A DNA stretch of 47,012 nt. Source: CAZHRJ01 sp964534765. Its GTDB lineage: Bacteria; Lindowbacteria; 2-12-FULL-62-27. Shown here piece by piece: positions 33,949 through 42,554 of the stretch (within the stretch, counting starts at the first letter, position 1; each line of letters starts with the position of its first letter). The stretch is taken from assembly GCA_964534765.1 (NCBI GenBank), contig CAZHRJ010000005.1, positions 1 through 47,012 of the forward strand, read 5' to 3'. The position numbers and the translations under genes were made by a program. The notes beneath the pieces are model-generated. The model saw only the letters and a list, made by a program, of their open reading frames with translations, ran no database searches and was not told where the DNA came from.

Positions 33949-34870
33949 CCAGGGCGCGCCAGAGATATTCGCCGAGCACGCCGAGCATGATCATCTGGAT
34001 GCCGCCCAGGATCAGGATAACCACCATGGTCGACGCCCAGCCCTGCGGCGGAAGACCGCGAATGGCGTTGCAAATAACTACTCCGGCATATGCGAACCCG
34101 CCGAGTGCCGTCAGAAATCCGACGTAGGACATCGCGCGGATCGGGAAATACGTAAAGGACGTAACGGTATCCATCACGAGCTTGATTTTCCGCCCGAGAC
34201 TCCATCGTGACTGCCCTGCCTTACGCGCCTGCCGGCGGTAGGTGATTACCGCCTGGGAAAATCCCATCCAGGTGATCAGCCCATGAAGACTGGCGTGACT
34301 TTCGTGAAATTCCTTGAACGCGTCCAGTACCGGCCGGGAGACGAGAAAAAAGCAGGCCGCGGGAATGTTCCGCAGGGCTTCCGTGCGGCGCATCAGGGAG
34401 TAGTAGAGGCGCGCGAACCACTCATCCAAAATCCCTCCCCGTTCGGCTTCTTCCCGCTCCGCCCACACCACCTGCGCTCCGCCAGGCGCTCCGCCGCGCC
34501 ATTGATCCAGGAGCTGCGAAATCTTTTCCGGCGGATCTTGTAGATCCGCGTCCATGACGATCGCGCAATCCCCGCGTGCGTGGTGAAATCCGCAGGTGAT
34601 CGCGGCGTGTGACCCGAAATTCCGGGAGAAGCGGATCGACCGGACCCGCCGGTCCCGCGCGGCCAGGTCGGATAGAATGTCAAATGTCCGGTCGGTGGAA
34701 TGATCGTCCACGACCAACCACTCCCAGTCCACGCCGATTTTCTCCAGCTCGGTCTTGAGCGCCGTGTACATCGCCGGCAGACTCTCGGATTCATTGTAGG
34801 CCGCCGTAACCATGGTGACCATCGGCCGGTCCTTCGGCTGGTCCTTCGGCTGGTTTTCCATCGCGGTCAT
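33893..34870 (-). CDS. GtrB/DPM1-like family 2 glycosyltransferase with two membrane helices
   Basis: A 325-residue GT2 enzyme of the type that loads a sugar on polyprenyl phosphate. MVTMVTAAYNESESLP begins the GT-A fold; VVDDHSTDRT and VMDADLQDPP carry the nucleotide- and metal-binding aspartates; FSRNFGSHAA is typical of the DPM1/GtrB group. Two C-terminal helices (about 230-250 and 265-290) are followed by GEYLWRALDESRRRPRY, a common ending in this family. I chose the ATG at 34870, which overlaps the stop of the aminotransferase gene (ATGA). The extreme N-terminus has a short QPKDQPKDRP repeat. Confidence 0.88.
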   Translation of the reverse strand: MTAMENQPKDQPKDRPMVTMVTAAYNESESLPAMYTALKTELEKIGVDWEWLVVDDHSTDRTFDILSDLAARDRRVRSIRFSRNFGSHAAITCGFHHARGDCAIVMDADLQDPPEKISQLLDQWRGGAPGGAQVVWAEREEAERGGILDEWFARLYYSLMRRTEALRNIPAACFFLVSRPVLDAFKEFHESHASLHGLITWMGFSQAVITYRRQARKAGQSRWSLGRKIKLVMDTVTSFTYFPIRAMSYVGFLTALGGFAYAGVVICNAIRGLPPQGWASTMVVILILGGIQMIMLGVLGEYLWRALDESRRRPRYIIESVLGKK

Positions 34871-36024
34871 CGGATTGCGCAAGCCTCTTTGAGAGATTCA
34901 ACGACCCGATCGATGTCGGAGTCAGACATCTGATGGTACATCGGGAGAATGACAGCGTGATCCTGGGCGTATTCCGATTTTGTCATCGGCGCGCGCGGCG
35001 GAAATGGCTCGTACGGTTTTTCCCGGTGCGTGCACATGACCCCGCGCCGCGCCGCCACGCCGCGGTCCAGCATGTGCTGCATCACTTTTTTCTGATCGCA
35101 GCCTTTTGGCAGGTAGACGCAGAATCCCTGCCAGTTCGTCCGCGCCCACCGGGGCTCGACCGCGGGCCGGAGACCCCGGACGTGGCCGAGTTTTTTCAGA
35201 TAGAGATCCGCCAGATGCCGGCGCTGTCTGATGAGACCGGGCAATCGTTTCAGCTGTTCCCGTCCCACCGCCGCCTGGATGTCGGTCATGCGGTAGTTGT
35301 ACCCCATCACAGGATACGATTCAAAAATGACTTCCTTCGATCCATGCCGCGCCAGATCGGGCACGCTCATACCCTGCTGGCGCCAGAGTCGGAACTCCGC
35401 ATCCCATTGGGCGTTCGCAGTGGTGAGCATCCCGCCATCGCCGGTGGTGATGACTTTTCGGGGATGGAACGAAAAACACGCGATGTCCGCGCGCGGCCGG
35501 CCTATCTTTTCCCACTTTCCATCCCATTCCATCTCGCTTCCAATCGCGCAAGCCGCGTCCTCGACGACCGGGAGGCGGCGTTTGCGGGCGATGTCGAGGA
35601 CAGCGCGGAGGTCGCAGGGCATGCCCATTTGATGAACAGCGAGGATGGCGCGTGTTTTTTTCGTGATCGCCGGCTCGCCGCGCTCNNNNNNNNNNATATT
35701 GAACGTATCGGCTTCGATGTCTATAAACACCGGCGCCGCGCCGCAATATCGTATGCTGTTGGCCGTCGCGATGAAGGAGTGGCTCGGCGTGATGACCTCG
35801 TCCCCCGGCCGAACGCCAACCGCAAGGAGGGCGAGGTGGAGGGCGGTGGTGCAGTTGGATACGGCGCAGGCGTGCGGCGCCTCGACGCAATTGGCGAATT
35901 CTTTTTCAAAGGCCGCCACTTCCGGCCCCTGAGTGACCCATCCGGCCAGGATCGGCCGGCGGGCGGCCTCGGCCTCCCGTTCGTCCATCCATGGTTTGGC
36001 GACCGGAATAAACGGCGCGGGCAC
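34867..36024 (-). CDS. DegT/DnrJ/EryC1-family sugar aminotransferase (contains assembly gap)
   Basis: A 385-residue PLP enzyme that aminates a keto-sugar nucleotide. It has PFIPVAKPWMDEREAEAA and GWVTQGPEVAAFE at the N-terminus, SNCTTALHLAL, the PLP-aspartate segment VEDAACAIGS, and the PLP lysine in FSFHPRKVITTGDGG. YNYRMTDIQAAVG is typical of the perosamine/WbpE-like branch. I chose the GTG at 36024, with AAGGAGG 12 bases upstream, because the family starts at this point and the preceding epimerase stops at 36047. Ten N at 35686-35695 mask about four codons; the frame and family spacing are kept across them, so I take the gene as intact. Confidence 0.88.
   Translation of the reverse strand: MPAPFIPVAKPWMDEREAEAARRPILAGWVTQGPEVAAFEKEFANCVEAPHACAVSNCTTALHLALLAVGVRPGDEVITPSHSFIATANSIRYCGAAPVFIDIEADTFNXXXXERGEPAITKKTRAILAVHQMGMPCDLRAVLDIARKRRLPVVEDAACAIGSEMEWDGKWEKIGRPRADIACFSFHPRKVITTGDGGMLTTANAQWDAEFRLWRQQGMSVPDLARHGSKEVIFESYPVMGYNYRMTDIQAAVGREQLKRLPGLIRQRRHLADLYLKKLGHVRGLRPAVEPRWARTNWQGFCVYLPKGCDQKKVMQHMLDRGVAARRGVMCTHREKPYEPFPPRAPMTKSEYAQDHAVILPMYHQMSDSDIDRVVESLKEACAIR
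35686..35695. other. Assembly gap (10 N)
   Basis: Ten ambiguous bases lie inside the aminotransferase gene. The frame is the same on both sides, and the number of residues between the flanking conserved segments (ADTFN and AITKKTRA) fits the family. The true gap is therefore probably close to 10 bases. Confidence 0.99.
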
Positions 36025-36046
36025 TTTCTGCTGCCGCCTCCTTGGA

Positions 36047-37051
36047 CTAGTGGCTTTCCCAGTTCCGGACGATTTCATCTTTGAGCAATTCCTCGGGTGT
36101 TTTCCCCTGACGGTCATACCATTCCTTAAGCTGCCGGAGACCCTCGCGGATCGACACGATCGCGCGATATCCCAGGATTCGCCGCGCTTTTTTTGGATCG
36201 GCCCAGAGCCGGCGGACATCGCCCGGCCGCGGGGCGTCTCGCACAATTTTCGCTTTGGGATTTCCCGCGACCGCCGCGACGGTCCGGGCCAGATCGGCAA
36301 TTCGGATTTCCCGTCCGCTGCCGAGATTGATCGTCTGCCCCACGGCCTTCGGGGCCGAGCCGGCGAGGAGAATTCCGCGTGCGGAGTCGCTGACGTGTGT
36401 AAAATCGCGAGTTTGTCTGCCATCCCCGAAAATGACCATGGGTTTTCCGGCCAGACACCGCAACAGAAATTTTGGTATGACTTCCCCGCTGTCGCCCTCG
36501 TGATGGCATCTCGGCCCGTACGTGTTGAACGGCCGGACGACGACGGTGGGAAACCGGTACGTTTCGTAAAACGCGCGGGCATAGCACTCGCCCGCGAGTT
36601 TCGACGCGCCGTAGACGGTCATGGGAAAGGGCGGGCAATCTTCTGTCATCGGCGCCCATCGCGCCGTGCCGTAGACTTCGGAACTGGAGACGCACACGAA
36701 CCGTTTGACCCTGGCCTCCCGGGCGAGCCGCAGGAGGTTGAGCGTGGCGGTGGCGTTGACCTCATGATTTTCGACCGGAGAGTGGATGGAGTGCCGGACG
36801 CCGAGGCAGGCGAGGTGAAAGACGCGGTCGACGCCGCAGAGAAGGCCCGCCAGTTTGTGGCGGTCCCGGATATCGGCTTCCACGAGCCGGCACTGATGCT
36901 CCGGCAGGCCCGCGAGATTTTCGCGTTTGCCGTTGACGAGGTTATCGACGACAATCACCCGGCACCGGGAATTGACAAGCTGCCGGACGAGTTCCGAGCC
37001 GATGAATCCGGCGCCGCCGGTGACCAGAACGCGTCGTGGGGGAAGTCTCAT
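36047..37051 (-). CDS. NAD-dependent sugar epimerase/dehydratase (extended SDR)
   Basis: A 334-residue extended short-chain dehydrogenase acting on a nucleotide sugar. The NAD-binding loop is VTGGAGFIGSELV; the active site has SSSEVYGTA and the YGASK catalytic Tyr-Lys pair; RPFNTYGPR and FGDGRQTRDFTHVSD are typical substrate-side segments. It could be a 4-epimerase, a 4,6-dehydratase or a decarboxylase; the SSEVYGTA wording resembles dehydratases of the LegB kind, but this is not decisive. The gene lies between the oxidoreductase and aminotransferase genes, consistent with a diamino- or amino-sugar pathway. Confidence 0.87.
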   Translation of the reverse strand: MRLPPRRVLVTGGAGFIGSELVRQLVNSRCRVIVVDNLVNGKRENLAGLPEHQCRLVEADIRDRHKLAGLLCGVDRVFHLACLGVRHSIHSPVENHEVNATATLNLLRLAREARVKRFVCVSSSEVYGTARWAPMTEDCPPFPMTVYGASKLAGECYARAFYETYRFPTVVVRPFNTYGPRCHHEGDSGEVIPKFLLRCLAGKPMVIFGDGRQTRDFTHVSDSARGILLAGSAPKAVGQTINLGSGREIRIADLARTVAAVAGNPKAKIVRDAPRPGDVRRLWADPKKARRILGYRAIVSIREGLRQLKEWYDRQGKTPEELLKDEIVRNWESH

Positions 37052-37089
37052 ACGGAGAGAGCGACGAGTTTACCGCGCTGGGCCAGAGA

Positions 37090-38064
37090 CTAGGTTGCCC
37101 GTTCGAGCACGGAGACGACCTGCATTCCGGCCTCGCCGTCCGTGATCGGTTTTTGATTTTTTTCGACGCACTCCAGAAAATGCGCGACTTCGGTCCGGAG
37201 CGCCTCCGTGAGATCAATCTGCGGCGCCCACATGTCGCCCGCGCGGTATCCGAAGAGGAGTTTGGTCCGGTTTTCGTCCGTGTTGACCACGACGCCCTTG
37301 TCGTAAATTTTTATTTTCTCGCTCGGTTCGAGATCGTCATAGACGAGCATTTTTTTATTTCCGCCGACGATTGTGTGCCGGATTTTGACGGGAGACAGCC
37401 AGTTGACATGGAAATGGGCGATGAGGTTATTCTGGAAAAAAAGCGTGAGGTAGGCCACGTTTTCCGGCTGGCCCGGAACGTGGCTCATCCCGGTGGCCGA
37501 CACCGCAACCGGCCGGTGCGGGAGGATGTAATCCATGATGGACACGTCATGCACCGCGAGATCCCAGATGACATTGACGTCGTGCTGGAAAAGCCCGAGG
37601 TTGATCCGCACCGAATCGTAATAGTAAATTTCCTCTCCAAGTTTTCCGTCTTTGACCAGATCCCGGATATACCGCACCGGGCCGGTATAGACGAAGGTGT
37701 GGTCGACCGCCAGGGTCCGTTTTCGCCGGCCGGCCTCGTCGATCATCCGTTTGCACTGGTCGGTCGTCGCCGCCATCGGCTTTTCGACGAACACGTGCTT
37801 ACCGGCCTTGAGCGCTTCCATCGCGAGGTCGCAGTGCGAGGAAACGGCGGTGGCGATGGCGACCGCGTCGATGTTGGGATTGGCCAGGATGTCCTGATGG
37901 CGCGTGGTCGTCTCGACTCCCGGAAACCTGCTTCTTACCAGGTCCAGCCGGTCCGGCCGAAGGTCGCTGACCCCGACCACCCGCGCGCCTCTGGCTTCGA
38001 CAAAATTCCGGACCAAGTTGGGTCCCCAGTAACCATATCCGATCACTCCAATGCCGACCGCCAT
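37090..38064 (-). CDS. Gfo/Idh/MocA-family sugar oxidoreductase
   Basis: A 324-residue NAD(P)-dependent oxidoreductase. The Rossmann loop is GVIGYGYWGPN; the EKP motif with the catalytic lysine is in HVFVEKPMA; the second active-site segment is WDLAVHDVSIMDY. Relatives such as WlbA oxidise C3 of UDP-GlcNAc-uronate before amination by a DegT enzyme; the DegT gene here fits such a role, but the substrate is inferred only. It is the first gene of the minus-strand sugar operon and is divergent from hpt. Confidence 0.85.
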   Translation of the reverse strand: MAVGIGVIGYGYWGPNLVRNFVEARGARVVGVSDLRPDRLDLVRSRFPGVETTTRHQDILANPNIDAVAIATAVSSHCDLAMEALKAGKHVFVEKPMAATTDQCKRMIDEAGRRKRTLAVDHTFVYTGPVRYIRDLVKDGKLGEEIYYYDSVRINLGLFQHDVNVIWDLAVHDVSIMDYILPHRPVAVSATGMSHVPGQPENVAYLTLFFQNNLIAHFHVNWLSPVKIRHTIVGGNKKMLVYDDLEPSEKIKIYDKGVVVNTDENRTKLLFGYRAGDMWAPQIDLTEALRTEVAHFLECVEKNQKPITDGEAGMQVVSVLERAT

Positions 38065-38137
38065 AAGCCGCCCACGTTACTTATCGCGGGGGGACTTGTG
38101 AAGCCCTTGGTTGACACTCTCGGAGGTATCTCGTAGG

Positions 38138-38737
38138 ATGCGGTTGAGGTTTTTCAAGTTGATGACATTACGGTTGACGGATATCCAGGATCGGGTGATT
38201 TTCGACGAGCCGGCGATTGTGCGGGCAGTGACCGCGCTCGGCGAGAGCCTCACCCGCGATTATCGGGATCAGGATCTGCTCCTGGTCGGCATTCTGCGGG
38301 GGGCATATGTTTTTCTGTCCGATCTCTCGCGCCGAATTCAGATTCCGCATGCGATCGATTTCATGGCCGTTTCCAGTTACGGCGTCGGGTCGGCCTCATC
38401 GGGAGTTGTCCGGATCGAAACCGACCTGCGGCAAAACGTGGAAGGCCGGCATGTGTTGATTGTTGAGGATATTATGGATACGGGTCTGACCTACAGCCAG
38501 CTCAAGAAAACGCTCGAGGCCCGGCATCCGCGGTCGGTCAAAATTTGCGCGCTGCTGGACAAGCCATCGCACCGGAAGATTTCCGTCGTGCCCGATTATT
38601 ATGGCCTGACGGCTCCGGACGAGTTTCTCGTTGGGTACGGTCTGGATTACCTTGAATATTTCCGCGGGATACCGTACATTTTTTCGGTCAAACCCGAAGC
38701 GATGAAGCCACTCCAGGAAGCCGGGAAGTTGATTTAG
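38138..38737 (+). CDS. hpt: Hypoxanthine phosphoribosyltransferase
   Basis: A 199-residue purine-salvage enzyme that makes IMP/GMP from hypoxanthine/guanine and PRPP. It has LLLVGILRGAYVFLSDL, the flexible-loop region FMAVSSYG, the PRPP motif VLIVEDIMDTG, and the C-terminal base-binding PDEFLVGYGLDY. The ATG at 38138 has GGAGG 11 bases upstream; the in-frame ATG at 38162 would give the more usual family N-terminus and is an alternative. It heads the plus-strand block hpt-ftsH-folP, the same order as in Bacillus. Confidence 0.92.
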   Translation: MRLRFFKLMTLRLTDIQDRVIFDEPAIVRAVTALGESLTRDYRDQDLLLVGILRGAYVFLSDLSRRIQIPHAIDFMAVSSYGVGSASSGVVRIETDLRQNVEGRHVLIVEDIMDTGLTYSQLKKTLEARHPRSVKICALLDKPSHRKISVVPDYYGLTAPDEFLVGYGLDYLEYFRGIPYIFSVKPEAMKPLQEAGKLI

Positions 38738-38745
38738 GAGGATAC

Positions 38746-40974
38746 ATGTCCCAGGGGTTCAAGTTCGGATTTCTCTGGATCATTCTGTTTCTATCGTTGG
38801 TAGTGGTCTGGACGTCGATGAAGGCCAACGCGCCGAGTTTTCCGGAGGAAGTGAAATACAGCGATTTCCGGCAGATGGTGACCGCCGGGAAATTCAAGGA
38901 AGTCCTCATTTCGCAGGACGGGAAGATCCGCGGCGTCCGCAGTGACGGCCAGACCGACGTCTACGCCTGGCTCCCTCCGGTTCCGGACGACACGCTTGTT
39001 GATTTTCTCAACAAGTCAGGCGTGTCGTTTGGCGGGAAAAAACCGGAGGACCGGCTCTGGCGGGACCTGGTGCTTTCCATCATCCCCGTCGCCCTTCTGG
39101 TGTTTCTCTTCTGGTTCGTCATGTACCGACAGATGCAGGGTCCGGGCAAATCGGCGCTGTCGTTCGGCAAGTCGCGCGCGAAGATGTTCATGGAGAAGGA
39201 CTCGAAGATCACGTTCGAGGACGTGGCGGGATGCGAGGAATCGAAAACGGAACTCCAGGAGGTCATCGAATTCCTTAAAGACCCCAAAAAATTCACCAAG
39301 CTCGGCGGTAAAATCCCAAAGGGCGTTCTCCTCGTCGGTCCGCCGGGGACCGGCAAGACCCTGCTGGCGCGCGCGGTGGCGGGCGAGGCCGCGGTGCCGT
39401 TTTTTTCGATTTCCGGATCGGATTTTGTCGAGATGTTTGTCGGCGTCGGCGCCTCGCGGGTGCGGGATTTATTTGAGCAGGGCAAGAAGAGCGCGCCCTG
39501 CATCATCTTCATCGACGAGATCGACGCGGTCGGCCGGCACCGCGGTGCCGGGTTGGGCGGCGGCCACGACGAGCGTGAGCAGACGTTGAATGCGCTTCTG
39601 GTCGAGATGGACGGATTCGAGACCAAGGAGGGCGTGATCATCATCGCCGCCACCAACCGGCCCGACGTTCTGGATGCGGCCCTCCTCCGGCCGGGCCGGT
39701 TCGACCGCCGGATCATCGTCGATCTGCCGGACGTCAAGGGCCGAGTGGGGATACTGAAAGTTCACACGAAAAAAATTCCGATGGCTGAGGATGTCGACCT
39801 TCAGCAGGTGGCCAAGGGAACGCCCGGGTTTACCGGCGCGGAACTGGCCAATCTCGTGAACGAGTCCGCTCTTCTGGCGGCGCGCCGGGACAAGGAGCGC
39901 GTGTCGATGATCGAACTGGACGAAGCCAAGGACAAAGTGCTCATGGGTCCGGAAAGAAAGAGTCTGGTGCTGTCGGAGCAGGACAAGAATGTGACGGCCT
40001 TCCACGAGGCCGGCCATGCCGTGGTTGCCCATTTCGTACCTGGATCAAACCCACTTCACAAAGTCAGCATTATCCCGCGCGGCCGCGCGCTCGGCGTCAC
40101 CCAGCAGCTGCCGGACGAAGACAAATACATGCATCCGAAATCCTACTGGCTGGCCGAAATTGCCGTCTGTCTCGGCGGCCGCCTGGCCGAGGAGATGGTC
40201 CTCAAGGATGTGTCCATCGGCGCCGCGAACGATCTGGAGCGAGCGACGAACATTGCGCGGAAGATGGTCTGCGAGTGGGGAATGAGCGATCAGCTGGGAC
40301 CCGTGTCGTTTGGCCAGCGAAACGAGAACGTGTTTCTGGGCCGGGATTTTGCCTGGCACACCGAATACAGCGATGAGACCGCGCGCCGGATAGACGACGA
40401 GGTCCGGCGGATCATCGGGGAAAGTTACGAGCGAGCGCGCGGGGTTGTTCAGAGCAACCGGGCGACCCTCGACCGGCTGGCTCACGCGCTGCTCAAATAC
40501 GAAGTCCTCGACGCCGAACAGCTCAAATTGGTCCTGTCGGGCGAGCAGGTGGACGAAACCGAGTCAGCGGAGTCCGACTCGACATCCTACCGGGTGCGGT
40601 CACTCCGGGAGAACGGGAAACTGCGGCTCAGCATCCTGGGGGGCCAGCCGCCCGCCATTGATACCGGAGGCGTTGCGTCGCATCTGTCACCCGATTTTAC
40701 AGTGGCCATTCGCAAGGCCATGCGGGAGCTGCATGCCTTCATCGCCAACTCCGAGGGCCGATACCAGATCTGCGTCGAGTCTCTCGATCAGGCGTCGCGG
40801 GAAAAGCTGGTCCAGCACATCTGCGCCCGATACGGATTTACCGGCGGCAAAGTCACCTCGTCGGTATGCGCCCCTGAATCCAACGGGTTGCCCGCTGTCT
40901 GTCACATTCTAGTGGAAGTTTTGCCGCAGCCGGCCGGCAAGGGAAAAGAAGCCGGGAAGACTGCCCAACTCTAA
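38746..40974 (+). CDS. ftsH: ATP-dependent zinc metalloprotease FtsH, with long C-terminal extension
   Basis: A 742-residue membrane AAA+ protease that degrades membrane and short-lived cytoplasmic proteins. Two helices (about 8-24 and 108-127) enclose a periplasmic domain. The AAA domain has Walker A GPPGTGKT at 198-205, IIFIDEIDAVG (Walker B) and the second-region-of-homology arginines in RPGRFDRR. The zinc site HEAGH begins at H420. The protease domain ends near residue 600. A further about 135 residues (about 607-742, from YRVRSLRENGKLRLS onward) are not normal for FtsH; they read like a small alpha/beta domain. The gene starts 9 bases after hpt with AGGAGG before the ATG. Confidence 0.95.
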   Translation: MSQGFKFGFLWIILFLSLVVVWTSMKANAPSFPEEVKYSDFRQMVTAGKFKEVLISQDGKIRGVRSDGQTDVYAWLPPVPDDTLVDFLNKSGVSFGGKKPEDRLWRDLVLSIIPVALLVFLFWFVMYRQMQGPGKSALSFGKSRAKMFMEKDSKITFEDVAGCEESKTELQEVIEFLKDPKKFTKLGGKIPKGVLLVGPPGTGKTLLARAVAGEAAVPFFSISGSDFVEMFVGVGASRVRDLFEQGKKSAPCIIFIDEIDAVGRHRGAGLGGGHDEREQTLNALLVEMDGFETKEGVIIIAATNRPDVLDAALLRPGRFDRRIIVDLPDVKGRVGILKVHTKKIPMAEDVDLQQVAKGTPGFTGAELANLVNESALLAARRDKERVSMIELDEAKDKVLMGPERKSLVLSEQDKNVTAFHEAGHAVVAHFVPGSNPLHKVSIIPRGRALGVTQQLPDEDKYMHPKSYWLAEIAVCLGGRLAEEMVLKDVSIGAANDLERATNIARKMVCEWGMSDQLGPVSFGQRNENVFLGRDFAWHTEYSDETARRIDDEVRRIIGESYERARGVVQSNRATLDRLAHALLKYEVLDAEQLKLVLSGEQVDETESAESDSTSYRVRSLRENGKLRLSILGGQPPAIDTGGVASHLSPDFTVAIRKAMRELHAFIANSEGRYQICVESLDQASREKLVQHICARYGFTGGKVTSSVCAPESNGLPAVCHILVEVLPQPAGKGKEAGKTAQL

Positions 40975-40978
40975 ATCT

Positions 40979-41878
40979 GTGGAGTCTCAGACAGTGTCTA
41001 TGACCTCGTCCGAACTTAACCTTGTCGGATTCCCCCGCCTGTTGGACCGTCCAAACCTGGTCGGTATTTTGAACGTCACGCCCGATTCATTTTTCGACGG
41101 CGGCCGGTACGCCGGCATTGAATCGGCGGTGCATCGCGGGATGGAGATGTTTTCCGAAGGCGCCGTCTGGGTTGACGTCGGTGGCCAGTCGACCCGTCCC
41201 GGATCGGAAGAAATTCCAGTGGCGCAAGAAATCAACCGGGTCATTCCGGTCATCTCGGCTCTTTTTGCCGCCTATCAGTCCAGGCACGGCCGGCCGCCAT
41301 TTTTGAGCGTGGACACCTACCGAGCGGCTGTTGCCGAGCGAGCGCTGGCCGCGGGCGCGGTTTGCGTGAACGACATTTCCGGATTCAGTCTCGATCCCGG
41401 CATGGTCCGCCTCGTTGCCAGTGCCGGATGCCCGGTGGTGATCACGCATATGCAAGGCACGCCGAAGACCATGCAGGAAAAGCCGGTCTACGGGGATATC
41501 TGGCCGGAGGTGATGGGGTATTTTGAGGATCGCATCGATCTTTTTTTGAAATCGGGCGGGGCGGTGGAGTCGGTGGCGATCGATCCGGGAATTGGATTTG
41601 GCAAGGGCATCGATCACACGCTTGACCTTCTCCACGGCATCGATCACCTCCGGACCCTGGGCCGGCCGATTTTCCTGGGGTGTTCCCGAAAATCTTTTAT
41701 TCAGCAGCTTCTGAATCGTTCCCACCCTCAGCGTTCCGCAGCCCCCGACGCGCGCCTGCCGGGGAGTCTCGCCGCGGCGGGCTGGGCGGCGGCGCGCGGC
41801 GTGGAGTATCTGCGGGTGCATGACGTGGCCGAGACCGCGCAGTTTCTGGCAGTGTGGAAGGCGGTGTCCGGTGCCTGA
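40979..41878 (+). CDS. folP: Dihydropteroate synthase
   Basis: A 299-residue folate-pathway TIM barrel that joins pterin pyrophosphate and p-aminobenzoate. All family segments are present: GILNVTPDSFFDGG, VDVGGQSTRPGSEEI, SVDTYRA, CVNDISGF, VVITHMQG, IDPGIGFGKGIDHTLDLL and LGCSRKSFI. The start is uncertain: GTG at 40979, GTG at 40994 and ATG at 41000 are in frame and none has a good ribosome-binding site. It follows ftsH by 4 bases and overlaps the PilZ gene by 8 bases. Confidence 0.93.
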   Translation: MESQTVSMTSSELNLVGFPRLLDRPNLVGILNVTPDSFFDGGRYAGIESAVHRGMEMFSEGAVWVDVGGQSTRPGSEEIPVAQEINRVIPVISALFAAYQSRHGRPPFLSVDTYRAAVAERALAAGAVCVNDISGFSLDPGMVRLVASAGCPVVITHMQGTPKTMQEKPVYGDIWPEVMGYFEDRIDLFLKSGGAVESVAIDPGIGFGKGIDHTLDLLHGIDHLRTLGRPIFLGCSRKSFIQQLLNRSHPQRSAAPDARLPGSLAAAGWAAARGVEYLRVHDVAETAQFLAVWKAVSGA

Positions 41879-42554
41879 GTTTGTTGGGGCGGAATATTAT
41901 CCGAAGCAGTCGGTGGAATTTGAGATAGAGGACGGAGTCCTGAAAGGCATCTATCAAACCACGATCGCCAATCTCAACGACGCCGCGCTCCTCCTGGCTG
42001 TCCCGCAAATCGGCAATCTCTATGTCCCCATTCGGGTCGGCCACACGCTGCTGTTGCGGTATATCATGGAATCCTGGGCGCACGAGGCCGCTGTATCGGT
42101 CGCCGCTCGAAAAGACAACGCCGGCGTCCCCATCATGCTGGTGAGCCGGCCCAAGCTGGTGCAGCGCAAGCTGCTGCGAAAATTCGTCCGTGTGGACGCG
42201 TTCATCGAGTCGAATCTACATCTGATCCGGGAACTCTCGGATTACGGGCGGGAGAAATTCGCCGACAAGGACTTAACGCCGGTGATGATCGAGGACATTT
42301 CCGGCGGCGGAGCCAAAGTCCGTCTTCCGGCGAATTTTGATGTCCAGGACCAGCGGTACGCGCTGCTCTGGTTCACGTTGCCCTACGTTCACAAATCCTT
42401 TTACAACATGCTGACCCGGATCAAGACCGTTCTGGACGACAAACCGCCCGATCGATTTCTGATTGTCGAATTCGCGGGCCTATCCGAGTCTGAGCGCAAC
42501 GACATCGTCCAGTACTGCCACCGCCGGCAGGTCGAATTGGGCAGGGAAAAATGA
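41871..42554 (+). CDS. PilZ-domain protein, probable c-di-GMP receptor (YcgR-like)
   Basis: A 227-residue two-domain protein. Residues about 1-95 form a YcgR-N-like beta domain (VLKGIYQTTIANL; IGNLYVPIRVGHTLLLRY). Residues about 98-225 are PilZ, with RKFVR (RxxxR) and DISGGG (DxSxxG), the two parts of the c-di-GMP binding site. The likely start is GTG at 41871, within the end of folP. The stop overlaps the cdaA start (ATGA). No flagellar gene is nearby, so a role in motility is not supported; control of an envelope or nucleotide-signalling step is possible. Confidence 0.82.
   Translation: MPEFVGAEYYPKQSVEFEIEDGVLKGIYQTTIANLNDAALLLAVPQIGNLYVPIRVGHTLLLRYIMESWAHEAAVSVAARKDNAGVPIMLVSRPKLVQRKLLRKFVRVDAFIESNLHLIRELSDYGREKFADKDLTPVMIEDISGGGAKVRLPANFDVQDQRYALLWFTLPYVHKSFYNMLTRIKTVLDDKPPDRFLIVEFAGLSESERNDIVQYCHRRQVELGREK

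Noticed and set aside
34933..38136. Several overlapping plus-strand frames of 366-386 codons opposite the sugar operon
   Set aside because: They are the complement of well-conserved aminotransferase, SDR and oxidoreductase genes and show no protein family signal.
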